Assembly (NCBI GenBank): GCA_004802705.1
Contig: SGPL01000574.1
Location: 559 to 20,573 of the forward strand
Origin: Bondarzewia mesenterica
Taxonomy: Eukaryota > Basidiomycota > Agaricomycetes > Russulales > Bondarzewiaceae
Direction of reading: 5' to 3'
DNA: 20,015 bases
Shown here: piece after piece, positions 1 through 11,485 of the stretch
How the letters are laid out: every line of letters begins with the position of its first letter
How positions within the stretch are numbered: position 1 is the stretch's first letter
The notes under the pieces: generated by a model
What the model saw: only the letters and a program-made list of their open reading frames with translations
The model's database searches: none
Told to the model about the DNA's origin: nothing
Program-made: the position numbers and the translations under genes

Positions 1-609
1 ANNANNATNNNGNCANNNTATAANTNTANNNCTTATNANTNTANTATANTATTNTAGTATAAAGAGTATTATAGTATTATTATTATTGACAAGGACAGAG
101 TANAAAAGATAATATTCAAATAGTTATAATATAGCTTTATATAAATTTGAGACCTAAAATTAAAATTAAAAAAATATTGAATAGGCACTATTAGANAATA
201 ATAATAAAATTTAATTTATACTACTTTAAGCTTATTGAATATATCTTTATAGCAATATAATAGCTTTAGAGTGGCTAAANGGAGTAGTCTGATAGANCCT
301 TCAGAGCTATTTTTTTAATATATTACAGTAAGTCTATATAACTTTTATTGCATGAAAATCCTGACTGTGGCAAGTTTTAAAACTTATTTTGAGNAGATAT
401 GTNACCCCATTANTATTCTTTCTCTCCCTCGATCTCAACTATTATATAACTTTGAGTTTAGCAGCAGATTGACATATTATTCAGTGCCTTAATACTGTCT
501 ATGATGCTCTAGCCAATTATGCTTNTTGATTGATACTGATGGTGAAGCTGAGCCTANNCNANAGGTATATAGCTCATCTTCNATAGTTGAGCCACTCCTC
601 ACTATACAC
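1..609. other. AT-rich, N-dense stretch without a recognisable gene
   Basis: The first 60 bases are nearly one third N and the following 350 bases are A/T-rich with poly-purine and TATA-like runs. I read both strands and found no frame that stays coherent. From about 430 the composition becomes more mixed and a few phrases resemble the tandem repeat that starts near 610, so part of this stretch may be an older extension of that array. No gene, RNA or terminal repeat can be supported. Confidence 0.6.
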
Positions 610-1060
610 CTACTGAGATAGTTCAGTTGAAGGTGGGATATTGAGGTATAGGGACCTTGCCNACTCGNCATTNCCCATCTCTGATGATTCGGCTGAGAGT
701 AAGCTAGGTATNGAAAGCTTGCTCACTTACTNTTGCTTATCTTTGATGGTTCAGCTGAGGGTAAGCTAAGTGGGTATGAGGAGTTTGCCTACTTGTCATT
801 GCCCATCTCTGATAGTTCAGCCAAGTGTTCAAACTATGTCTCACCTGCTCACTGTGCACCATCTCTGATAGTTTGGCTGAGCATAAAATATTTTACTTGC
901 TCACTATTGCTCATCTCTGACAGTTCAGCTAAATNTGAGAATAAAATTATGCTATTTTGACTGCTCACCATGTACTGTCTGTCACAGTTCANCTGAGCAT
1001 CATCNAATTATTTTACTCACCTACTATTCACCATCTCTGACAGTCTAGCCANATAGTCAT
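610..1060. repeat. Degenerate tandem repeat, about 60-bp unit, 7-8 copies
   Basis: A core of the form CATCTCTGATAGTTCAGCTGAG recurs in diverged form. The GA of the core falls near 615 (weak), 683, 745, 811, 867, 919, 981 and 1039, giving spacings of 62, 66, 56, 52, 62 and 58 bases. Several units also share a preceding CTGCTCAC or TTGCTCA phrase. Copies differ mainly by C/T and G/A transitions. This could be a minisatellite in the subterminal region of a DNA transposon or an independent satellite; no coding frame runs through all copies. Confidence 0.75.
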
Positions 1061-1789
1061 TNATAAATCTCACTATCAGCTTCACCTCATCCAAGACTGA
1101 GACNGAGACCTTTAGAATTGATGAGGCCATTCTATTGATGTCATGCTGATGCAATCAACATTTNATATAGAAGCTATAGGTTNATAAATGCTGTGNTGGC
1201 ATTCAAGTCTGGGCAAAAGGCGTGCAAGATTTACAAATCCACTAAATCAGTAACTGAGNAAAGTGTCAACAAATACAAACTATGCAAAGTCTTTTTAGCT
1301 GCACTGAGTTCNCTATTTTTTCCTCATCTTATNGCTTGCTCTATTGTCATGATAATGANATCCTCCTTCTACTATGTCTTNCACCACTACTACTACTAAC
1401 ACCTTCATTATCTTTTGTCTTGCTGCCTGCATAGAGGCAGCCAAGAATACTGACATTGCTGCTGGCAACAAGCTCAACACCGAGTTTTTAGCCAACTTGT
1501 GTCGAGAAGTGATGAGTCATCTCAAATATTTTTGTTCTTCTTTTCTGACCTTACAATCGATGAAATANCCTCATNTANGCTCAGCATAGAGCAGTTGTTA
1601 CTAACAAGAAAGGCCACCTCCCCTGAGCAGGGCTTAGTGCTATNTTTAAANACAAGGAGGTNAAGGTGGGCAAGCAAGCNCTTAACCTGTTAGCTATTAT
1701 NGCTACTGATTTTNGTATCCTCNATGGCTAGAGGGAGGGCACCCCCATCTTTGATGAAGATTTGAGAGACAACAGGTGATAGAAAGAAG

Positions 1790-1841
1790 GTNAGTGATGA
1801 CNAGTGATAGATAAAATTTTACTTACTTGTTTTCCCCCTAG
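1790..1841 (+). other. Candidate spliceosomal intron, 52 nt
   Basis: The 5' site reads GTNAGTGA and the 3' site TTTTCCCCCTAG, with a CTTAC branch-like phrase about 20 bases upstream of the AG. The exon to the left is coherent up to the boundary. The length is typical of basidiomycete introns. Part of the decayed zinc-cluster gene. Confidence 0.5.
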
Positions 1842-2760
1842 CACATCTCCAGACCTTCTCNCTGCTCTCTTTTAGTGATGAGCTAGNAGTAGTGATCTCA
1901 CCACTCACCTCATCTATAGTAAAAGTAGGACATCAGGCCCTCTCTATAGCAGGTTAGCCTCAGGCATNAGGCTCTAGAGCCTAAGCTAATGCTGAAGTCA
2001 TGTNCAACNAAGAAGGGGGGAGGATAAAGAGAGGTGTGATCTAGATAGAGAAGGTGTTAAGATCAGTGCTGATATCAGCATCGAGGAAGGGAAGGGAAAA
2101 GGAAAAGAAATAAGAGACAGTAAGNATAGAAAANGAGAAGTGGCAGTAAGTAAAGTCAANCAGCCTGGGAGAGTTAGAGTCAGACAGTGAGAAAGATATG
2201 CTACNATCACCTCCATGGAAAAAAAGTAGTGAGTTTTACCACTTTCTTCTGCCTCAGCCACTAATGCTCTGACAGAAGAAGGCCCTCACTATCAGTCATA
2301 AGCCCACTACTACTGCTCTCTCCAGGCCCACACCTCTNTTGCTATATATCGATAGTAACAGAAAGCAGTGAGCATGCATGCCCTACCTCAAGTGCATCTA
2401 GAGGCACAATGTGTGCTTCTTTAGTAGGTGGTCAATATGCTTTGAGTACAACTANAAGAAGATGGTATGTGACTGNCAAGTCCCATATATTAAAAAGGCC
2501 ATGAGCTACATGGCCAAAATGATGCCCTCACTCAGGGGGTATAACTATCTCATTTGGAGCCTATCACTGATGTTGCACATCTCCCACTCTTAGTTTACGA
2601 CCTTAGCACCACCACTAAAACTTATCAAGAGGGTCCAACTTATCAATAAGTCTGAGATTCTATCACTGTTGAGGTCTGCCCTTAATATCGATAAACTGAA
2701 GTGTTCACTCACAAAGGTGGCACTGTTGAGTGAGGCAGAGGGCAATCACCTTAAAAAAAA

Positions 2761-2822
2761 GTAAGTTTTTATTTTATTTTTTGCTTCTTTTACTCATATA
2801 TTCACTGGTGTAGTCATCATAG
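2761..2822 (+). other. Candidate spliceosomal intron, 62 nt
   Basis: The 5' site is GTAAGT directly after a lysine-rich exon end, followed by a T-rich tract. The AG at 2,821-2,822 puts the downstream frame (reading AANFNSSPRLMESKSA) in phase. Alternative acceptors are the TAG ending at 2,813 (53 nt) and the TAG ending at 2,836 (76 nt), but the sequence between them reads into stops in the needed frame. Confidence 0.45.
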
Positions 2823-3418
2823 GCAAATTTTAATAGCTCACCGAGGTTGATGGAGAGCAAGAGTGCCTCCTTATTGATCCCTCACAATCTCCCCCTCATC
2901 AACAACCCCATCACTGCTCACTCTGCAGTGCTATTCTCTACACTTATGCTTTAGAAGAATGTCACTGGCCACTTTGTGTAGCTAGAAGACATAATAGAAA
3001 GAGCATGCAAGAGATAATATTTAACTAAAATGAATTCCTTGCTGATGTCCTCCTCAACCATCTTCACAAGATTTAGGTGATAGAGAAGAGGTTGGGCATG
3101 CTATTATCACTTTATAGCTCCCCTCAACAGGGCCCTACACTAAGGCCAAAGTTATCCACATCCTCACACCACTCCTCACTACTACTATTACTGATACTGC
3201 CTCCCCTTTTTCTTCCATTCTCAGAGGAAGAGATTATGCCAAGTGTGGTCTCCATAGACAATGACCTGCCAGTTATTGCCCACTTTAAAGATAGGAAGGC
3301 CAAGGATGATAATGATATAAAAGTTGATGAGTCAGAGTCTAATGCCAATGCTGAGCATGATGGGGAAAAAAAAGGAGCAGGCAATAGCAATGGTGAGGGC
3401 AAGCAGGGTGTTAAATAA

Positions 3419-3884
3419 TGAGGAATGAAAAGAAGGGGAATTAAATAAAAATAAACTCTCTAATGACTCCTTTCACTTTATAATTTGTAGTAAGTCTTTT
3501 TTTTATTCTTTTTATTAATATTAATATAATGATTATTTATGTTTTGATTGTACATTGTAAGCTGAGTGCAGAATAGACATAAAAATTATAAAAAAAGAAA
3601 TGGCATCATCAATGATGAGTTGACTTCTTTGCCTACAGTATCTAGCTCTTTGTCTGTCAGCCTTTTGGCTTATCTTGACACTGAGTCTGCATTAGAGCTT
3701 GACTAGACTTTGTTTTTGCTATCAGCTTGCATTTTTTCTATTAGACAGGCTAGCTGTATGTCTTCATCTTTAGCCTCAGCCTTTTTCAGCTTTATGGCCA
3801 GACACTTTTAGAGAATTTTCTAAAAGATATAGGTAGATTTTGTGTATTCATACATATCAGATTAGTCTACAAATAGTTCAAGGT
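3419..3884. other. AT-rich spacer between two convergent decayed genes
   Basis: No coherent frame is visible on either strand. An AATAAAAATAAAC phrase near 3,443 could be a remnant polyadenylation signal for the plus-strand gene that ends at 3,418. The rest is T-rich or mixed sequence with no repeat structure that I can see. Confidence 0.4.
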
Positions 3885-6800
3885 TTAGACTAAAGAAAGA
3901 CCTACATCAGGGGTACCTTTTACTTTAATATTTCTGGTCTTCACTAGATGAGTGAAAGGCTCATTATTATTATCGGCCTCATCTGTGTCTCTAGCCTCAC
4001 TGGCCTTAATGGCTTCATTAGTCTCACTGACTTCTTTGGCCTTGCTGGCATCCTTAGCCTCATTGCTTTCTTTGGCCTCACTGGCTTCATCAGCCTTATT
4101 GCTATCTTTAGCCTCACTAGTATCATCAGCCTTGCTGGCTTTATCTGCCTCACTGGCTTCATCTGCTTCACTGGCTTCATCTGCTTCACTGGCTTCATCA
4201 GCCCCATGCACTTCAGCTAGTGAGGTTTTGCATTTCTTGTGCAAGGCTATTACTGCTGACCATCTCCTCTTCTTAGGCTGAACTAACTGCTCATTATCAT
4301 TTGTGTCCCCATCATTTTCATCAAGAGTTGAGAGACCTCATCTTAATGCAATAAATGCTTCTTGTCAGAAAACAATGGTCCATTAGCCCTTACTCCATAT
4401 AAAATCATGAGACTCATACCTTTAACTTTACTATAAGCTGAGGTTTCAGCCTTTGGGTCACCTTAAATAAGAACAGCTGTTCTGGACCTACTATCTTTTT
4501 GGCCTTAGCTTTCTCTACCTTGTCTTTAGAGGCTGAATGCACCTTTTATTTTGAATGATCTGACCTCTTTGAGAGCCTCCTTTTCTTTCTGATTATCCTT
4601 ATTATATAGTTCTCCACTGGCCCTTNNAATCAGTAGATATTCANCATCCAACTCCTTATTGGCCTCTTCATCACTATCAGCCTCATCATCAGCCTTACCA
4701 TCAGCCTTACTATCAGCCTCACTATTTCTCCTAATTTTTTGCTAAACTCTCTCTACTACTAGCTTGACTTANAGANAGAGGTCAATGGTCATCTTATCAG
4801 CCTCAGCAAAATTCATGATGGACTCTAGTATATANGTTAGAGTGCCCTCAATACACNTTAATTTTGAGCTATNAAAATCAAGCTGGAAGAACTGCTTNTA
4901 ATAAGCATCATTNAGCAAGAAGTCAATGGCTAAGGCAATCCTCTAAAAGTAGTCNTTTAGGAGTATCTTACCATCCTCATGAGATGNNGATCCTCTGAAA
5001 GCTAGAAAATAAAGGCCTTGTGATCATCATTAGTGGCATAGACATCCTCCAGCAAAAAGGCACTATTNTCACTCCATTGATAATAGTCTAGAATTGTGAT
5101 TCTCAGCCTTNATAAAGCTTTATNCTGTATGGGCTATAAATCATTAAAAAAGGTAATGCTGATAGTAAACATGAGAATATANCTCTCACTCATATATACA
5201 TACAAGCATATCCNTATACTCATAGTAAGCACTCATGTTCAGCAGGAATGAGTACTTGCTAATATTAGAGCCCATGAAGAGGTCAGCTGATGAGAGGTTT
5301 AGCTCAATTATCAGAGGGTTAGCTAGCTGCTGCTGGATAGAGATCTACCACTGCTCAATCTCACTTAGTGAGTTGTTTTTAAAATTCTCCTCACTGTTAA
5401 AATTTTTATCATCATCATCACTGCCCTGAAGATCTTTGAGCTCCCTGAGAATAACATCGGTCACTGACAGCTTTTTCTTCCNCTTTNTCTTTCCCTTTCT
5501 TTTTTCCTTAGCTTTTGTCTTTCTTTTGCCATTTGCCATCCCTAAACCTGTTGCCAGTGATTTCTTTTTATCNTTTGCTATCACCATTTTGCTTCCTGGT
5601 ACTTTGAGAGATAGCAAGACTCCACCATCATTGCTTTTAAATATCTTGAATACTACAAGATCTTTATCCTCAGCCTACCTTGTTATCCAGTATGTGATCA
5701 GAGCTGCCATCTCCTTTTATACCATCTTAAAAGGCTCCTTTATTAAGTAGTCATCAGAGAGGTATTTGTTATTGATATACTTCTCACACCACTCCTTCAG
5801 ATCTCCCCAAGGGACTGTACTCTTNAAATTAGCACTAGCCTCTCTTATCAACTGATGATGAGTTANGCAAGCTCAGTTGCCATCAATGAGATCACTCACT
5901 ATAGGCAGCCATTATCACTGACCAAACTAATCCTTTAAGTAGTCAAGATCAGGCTCCTTCTCCTCCTCAGTCATTNACAACATTGCNTGGCCATCTTCGG
6001 TAAAAGCCAACTCTAACAAGGGCTATTTNTCCTTCTTNTTTCCTTCAGCATCAGCATTGGCTTCAGNATTGACAATCTCTCCTAGTGGAAGATTTGAATG
6101 TGTTNGCATTAAGATAGATGAAGGGCTTACTAAAAGCATGCTTTNCATACTTAGCCCACTCTTCCAAGATGTTCCCTATCTCTCATTTAGATTAGGTCTT
6201 GATAAATGAAATAGATTCATTTTTCTCATTATNNTTGTGTTTANGCTCACCAACACTATCAGATGTTACTATTCTATCCATTGAGNGAAAAGTAACTCAC
6301 TCAGCATACAATATCTTGCTTTGTGTATCTTAGACAGTGTGCAGGATGAACACCCATATGCTTAGCTGNTGATTNATCTATTGAGCAAATTTCTTTATAT
6401 ATCTCTGATAATGCTTCTTAGTAAGATTGTAGTGGCATTGGTCTANACTAAAGAATCAGACTGAGACTCACTCTCTTTGCATCTCAGTGAGTAGTGNAGT
6501 GACATTCTACTTATTNGCTAGCTTATCATATTTCTTCAACTTAGTTGCTGACATCTCATATCTGATGCTCTTCATAGCCTACTGGTAGTGCTGAATGTAG
6601 TTCTTGAAATTTAATGGGATGACTGAGTGCTCCTTATAGATGTAAGCCTTNATCTCNTTTCTTTTCATGTGCTTNATTACCTCATAGGAATTNTACTGCC
6701 AGAAGTATCTGATCTTNTCCTTNCCCCTTTTTTGAAGGAGCTAGAACTCAAACCAATCCTTGATATCCTAAGGGGAAGTACCTTNGTGTCGATGAATGTA

Positions 6801-7042
6801 CCAAGCTTATCAATTAATAGAGACTCATTTTTTGAATGATTATGAGGTAGCTAGTGAGCTTAGAGGTGAGGGTGAGAATCTTGTCTTTGAGCTGTTTGTT
6901 CGTNAACTCTATGCTGAGCTTATAGTCGAGGTCNCCATGATCTTTCATCAATTTTNAGATCCACTTTTTNAAGTTTTNAGCAAGCATGCTGCATTCAGCT
7001 TCACTAAACTGAGCTAGATTGTCTTCCATCAGAGAGCAGAGC
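3885..7042 (-). pseudogene. Decayed large acidic/lysine-rich protein with HMG-box-like segment (TE accessory candidate)
   Basis: Reading the minus strand from 7,042 gives about 1,000 codons of coherent protein, broken by many TAG/TAA/TGA and a few frame changes. In order: an N-terminal helical part (MLCSLMEDNLAQFSEAE; KQLKDKILTLTSKL), a segment at about 6,610-6,500 (NYIQHYQ, MSATKLKKYDKLANK) whose last helix resembles helix 3 of HMG boxes, a W/Q-rich part (KKHYQRYIKKFAQ), a block at about 5,830-5,730 (STVPWGDLKEWCEKYI), a Lys-rich tract near 5,470-5,540 followed by DVILRELKDLQGSDDDD, and an Asp/Glu/Ala/Ser repeat near the C-terminus. In-frame stops sit where Gln or Trp would fit (CAG/CAA or TGG before decay). 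Divergent HMG proteins are reported as cargo of KDZ elements in basidiomycetes, and a KDZ fossil lies 2.7 kb away; the HMG assignment itself is tentative. Confidence 0.5.
3966..4204 (-). repeat. 18-bp coding tandem repeat (Glu-Ala-Ser-Glu-Ala-Asp)
   Basis: On the plus strand the unit is CACTGGCTTCATCTGCTT, perfect at 4,151-4,168 and 4,169-4,186 and nearly so at 4,187-4,204, with progressively diverged copies back to about 3,966. In the minus-strand frame it encodes the hexapeptide EASEAD and variants such as DASKAK and ESNEAK. It forms the acidic C-terminal region of the decayed large protein. The 3'-to-5' gradient of divergence suggests recent slippage at one end. Confidence 0.85.
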
Positions 7043-7439
7043 ATGNGTANAGTANTAGGAGAGTTAAAAAAGAGAAGAANAANAAAAAAAAANCAGCTGA
7101 ACAGCTGATCNTNTAGATATAGAACTAATNNCATCACTCATTACTCATGCAATTTGTCTATCAGGGTCAGAGAGTAAGCATTATCTATACAAGCTGATAT
7201 GTCTCTGACACAGAATTGTGCTTCACTAAAATATACAACCTTGTTGAAAAGCTTTTACTACTCACCAATTTACATCATCTACCTAATTATGGTGGGTCTT
7301 AGTGACTTCATAGGTATATTTGTGATTGCACATAATTTATTGATAAAAAATTTTATGTGATGTAGAAGTAAAAAAAAAAAAAAAGTCAATATTTTTAATA
7401 AGGCTGGCTTCAATGATAGCAAGCATCAAAGAGACCATG
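7043..7439. other. AT-rich spacer between two minus-strand decayed genes
   Basis: Contains an A-run interrupted by N near 7,075-7,092 and a run of about 15 A at 7,370-7,384. No coherent frame is visible. It would hold the 3' end of the upstream minus-strand gene and the promoter of the downstream one; no signal can be named. Confidence 0.4.
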
Positions 7440-9722
7440 ATGTCTGGTGTTCATTAATTATGAGCTCTTGTCATTCACAAACTGCCCCTAATTATAACAC
7501 AAGTTGCTTGAGTCAATGTGGTGAGGAAAATTGGGTGTTCTCAATAAAGCAAGTATAGCAAGCATCAATGTGGCCACAAATCCCCAATATTCATTTCTTC
7601 ACAGCTCCTGTTAGTGTCAAGAATAGAAGATANGAGAGATATCTACTATCATACTGATAATAAAACCCCATGTGTTGTTTATGAGAGCATGTCTAATAGT
7701 GCCTTTGAGTGAGCTAGGTCAAAAGTGGTTTTCACTCATTGAACTACAACACTTGCCTGATTGGGCTAGAATGCGCTAATAGATGTGTTAACAGACTACA
7801 CATTGCCTTTCACTTCCTATGCAATGCCTCACATATTTTCAGAACTTCAAAATTATTCTATGACTGTGCTATACAAGTACATGAGAATAGATGTTAGATT
7901 GAGCAATAAATTNCCACATCTGAGTAGACCTTAAATTTATGACTTAATGTGACCAAGAGCCACAACTNCTTTCAAATTGCTTTTTTTTCAATTNCCTTTT
8001 TCCACTCTGCTCTTAAAAGATCAATCATACCTCATACACTTCATCATATTCAGCAGCACNTGTCCCAGCATNGACAAGCTCACAAAGTGGATGTTGAACT
8101 ANATGTAGGCATTTGCTAAACACATGCATGNTAAATACTAACAAAAGCTCACTGGTCGCCTATCTTTTTATGACTAAGTGAAACTGCTGCTGTGCTCTCT
8201 ACTCANTATTGGTTAGTTATATGAGTGTTCAGTGATTACCGACAAGCTTATTGAAGCATAGAAGAATTAAAGTGAGTATAGTTCACTGACCATTATTATA
8301 TCATCAACCATCTTTTGCAGTCTGTGTGCCATGTGACACTCAGNNGTATGCTAAATGGGTTCACAATAGCCTCTGTGGCAGTAGTGCTGATGTCACTAAA
8401 AATTAGCTGCTATAGACTTATCTACATTTATATCAATGACTATTTTTNCACCAAGTCTTATTGGCCACTTTAGTAGACCTACANGAGAAGGTCATACAAT
8501 GGTACCTTCTTAACATATTGACCATGCAGAAACAGATATATTTGCATTTTATTTTATGCTACAAGTTGATGCTGATGGTCTGCTAAAATTGTAATATAGT
8601 AGGTCATAGTAAAATTGAGCCCAATGAGCAAGCCAAAGGCATTGAGCAGCTGGTGATGCCAATCAGACCTATATGGAGATGGCAAGAACTGTATGAGTAT
8701 GATGTCAGGCACTGTAGAGATGTTTCTTGGATGGTTTAAACAGGCACATTTTGTATGTATATCATTACCCTCAATGTTCATAACAGAAGCCATTTTATTA
8801 ACATCATTATCTATCTCNATNNCTATTGCTGTGAATGTNATTAGACCCCAAAGTTTAGTCCAAAGGCCTCAACAAGCTTTGGTAACTAATANACCAACCT
8901 CAGATGCCATCAATGGCTCAAGNACTTCTCAGAGTCATCAGCCATCTTGAGCGACATATTAANAATCATTTATCCTGAGCAATACTTTACCAGGGTAAAG
9001 TGCATCAAAAAGCTCAATGAGATCACTGATCTTGCTGAGCTTATTAGCTGATGGCCTTCAGTATCTAATGTAGTCTCAGTAATCTTCCAAAGGCTCACCN
9101 CACTACACAGAGATGGGAATAGCTATACCAAATAGTATGATCTTCTCATTACCATTAGCCCATTTGAGAATAGCATCTTCGAGCTCCCTAGCATTAGNAT
9201 GTTNNTCTAGTATAACTCAAGGACTATAATCACTGTCTATGNCCAAATGCTGNTATACTCAGTGTCAAGGGCCAATAGGAAGTGAGTGTGCTATGCCTTC
9301 TTTATGAGGTATAATATGTATGAGCAGNTAGAAGTGCAAGCAGGTGGATGAATAGAGTTATCCAGTTATAGTTCAAAAAAAATCGACATCAGTGTCGACA
9401 TCAGTGCCAGTGTGAAAATGGAATTTAGATAAGGATCAAGAATGGTGATAGANACAGTGATAGAGATGGACGTGGACCTATAAATCAAATTGCTAGTTAT
9501 ATATCTTATATTGAATAAAAGCTAACTTTCTTTTACCACTGATGTTGATGCCACATTTAAAAAAAATTGNANGTGTGGGGATGAGNAGGAAAGCTGACAT
9601 NCACTAGATGNGGTCAGCATGATAGTAAGAGTTTNATTTGATTTGGCCATCNTTATCCTATTGGTGATGGCCATTATATCAGTAATGCAGACAGAGTTGA
9701 CTTGATCAGAACACGTGGCCAT
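7440..9722 (-). pseudogene. Decayed gene divergent from the KDZ transposase; candidate TET/JBP-like 2OG-Fe(II) dioxygenase
   Basis: The minus strand reads coherently from about 9,350 to 7,440 despite many stops. Phrases in order: RELEDAILKWANG (about 9,190), KISDLIELFDALYPGKV (about 9,010), an open stretch 8,793-8,554 with NDIHTKCACLNHPRN and PSPYRSDWHHQ, MQIYLFLHGQYVKKVP (8,550-8,500), ATEAIVNPFSI, then WHTDCKRWL (8,331-8,305), NYTHFNSSMLQ, and AVSLSHKKIGDQ (8,184-8,152), and finally LTQRHYQTCSHKQHMG and YYQYDSRYLSDIF near 7,650. The spacing of H-T-D, then S-H, then G-D-[R to Q] is what a 2OG-Fe(II) dioxygenase (HxD...H...R) would show, and TET/JBP genes are known companions of KDZ transposons. 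The match is by motif only, and the usual glycine-rich strand is not clear. Otherwise it is an unknown KDZ-associated protein. The start near 9,722 is a guess. Confidence 0.4.
9478..9536 (-). other. Candidate intron, 59 nt
   Basis: On the minus strand the interval starts GTAAAA and ends TTTATAG, is AT-rich, and separates a short open stretch (9,722-9,540) from the downstream coding-like sequence of the decayed divergent gene. Length fits basidiomycete introns. No strong branch point. Confidence 0.3.
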
Positions 9723-11485
9723 TTATCATCACATCTGCTTTCAACTAGCTTCAGAAGGCTTTACAATACCATAGTCAAATGGAGAAGCTTATTGCTTATG
9801 TTNACTTCCTCCTCATCTCAGCTCATCCCAAACTACCATNAGCTTTNAAAAAAAAAAGGAGATATATCAAGCTAGATGTCCAGAGNGTCACCTTCAAGGA
9901 AAGAAANACAAGTCATGGTATCAAAGTGAAGACAGTCCTTGTCNTTNAAGTTCACTCAGGGCTGTCTAATCATGCCATCATCTTAGCTACACTAATGAGG
10001 CTGCTTAACCTTCTCCTAGATTTNACTATCCTCATTGATCCTACTTTNGTGCTGAGGAATGCAAAAATAGTAGAGAAAGGTTAGCTTTTTTTTCAGGAAC
10101 CAATGGCCTGATATGCTTAATATTGCATTGATTGTCTTATAGAGTCAAAATGATTATATAAGAGATTNGCTTCTTTGGTGAGGCTAATACCTCTATTACC
10201 TCCTGCATGCTGAGTGTTTGANATCTAACTAAAAATGTTCCAACTACAAAGAAGAANGTCAAAGGCAACTAGAGGTGTCTAGATTGCTTCAACCATTTGN
10301 TGTTTAATATAGGATGTTATTAGGATGCATATCACNATAGCCCCTTTTACTAAATAGAACAGTGGNCAGGGTTATATTTTACTCCTGCTTNACTCTANCA
10401 AGTTAGAATTATCCTTCACTTTAAACATGGTGAGAAGCCCTATTCTTAGTGCAACTCTTATCCTTTAGCCGATCTTGTGATCATCCTCAGTGGTGATTAG
10501 CCAGAAGTTATATATTCAAAAGAGGAGGAATGGGTAACCTTGGGTGACTACTACTTTTTCATGCTCAATAATNGCTAAGAGTCACCCCTAAGCTGCGATA
10601 AAACTAAGAATCTTATGATGACTATTGTCGATTGCTCTAACATNCATCAGCTTTGTGCTCATTGATGCTGATGTCCTAACTCTCAGCCTGTTGATATTNA
10701 GCTCTTNAATCTTGGACTTTATTCAGTGAGCTTCAAGGATCCAAAAATGGCATTTACCTTTTAAGTTTTAGATGATTTTCTAGTCAACAACCTAGAATGC
10801 AAAACTATAGCCCTAAACTTCTACAGCAAGCTTTAGTGAGTGACCAGCAGTGCCTTCCTCAACTNCATCCTAGTGAGCTATCACCAAATTTAGTGGTCAC
10901 ATTTTTAGCCCATTAATATCCANCTCTTTTTCACTTNTACTCAAAACTATTATTGAGAGCTGCTCAGGGTATCTCACTAGTGATGATACCTNAAGTTCAT
11001 CAAATGGCATGGCTTCAGACACCAAGCTGACTCTAATGCTGATGACAGTNAATTCATNCTATTTTGTCCAGCCTACCTCTAGCTTAGAGTTAACATACCA
11101 GACAACTTGTGAGACAATGAGGACCAGTAGAAGTACACGAGAAGCTTTGTTATAGATAAAAATTTCTCTACTAAATATATGAAGATGAGGAACCCATGAG
11201 ATAATGTAGTGCTCACTGACAGCATTGGCTATATGATTACTGATGAGGATTACAAGGCGCACCTAGAGGAGGTCAAAGAATTAAAAAATNTGAGTCAAAA
11301 TTCACACAGCATGCTTACCGTCCCTCATTCTCCTAATAGAGATNGACCTGCAGTAATCATCAAGTGGTCAACTAAGTGAACACCAACTAGCACNATNTGG
11401 AGGCTATCAGAATTAGNGCNACTGCCTGTGCCCAATATAGCTGCTTTTGTCCTCATGCTGTTATAGACTTTCAGAAGGGCAAGAG

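Larger units (their letters stand above)
1430..3418 (+). pseudogene. Decayed multi-exon gene with a double C-x2-C-x6-C zinc cluster
   Basis: A plus-strand frame can be followed with few indels but several in-frame stops. Readable pieces are an exon around 1,655-1,789 (phrases such as VGKQALNLLA, TPIFDEDLRD), a cysteine cluster at 2,375-2,470, a helical stretch at 2,617-2,760 (KLIKRVQLINKSEILSLL), a segment at 2,823-3,060 (LEDIIERACKR), and an acidic tail ending at the TAA of 3,416-3,418. The cysteine cluster reads [Y]-x2-C-x6-C-x7-C-x2-[Y]-x6-C, where both Tyr codons are TAC and fit decayed TGC, so the original was probably two C-x2-C-x6-C halves. Two GT..AG introns fit the frame changes. The zinc-cluster-plus-helix layout suggests a DNA-binding or TE-accessory protein; no family is recognised. 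It lies tail to tail with the next minus-strand gene. The start is uncertain and may be nearer 1,190. Confidence 0.55.

Noticed and set aside
3948..4281. Plus-strand Leu/Ser-rich ORFs over the 18-bp repeat
   Set aside because: They are antisense shadows of the EASEAD repeat; the minus-strand frame continues into coherent sequence on both sides.
9384..9407. 12-bp tandem duplication (CGACATCAGTGT)
   Set aside because: Only two units; most likely slippage in the decayed divergent gene and not a regulatory site.
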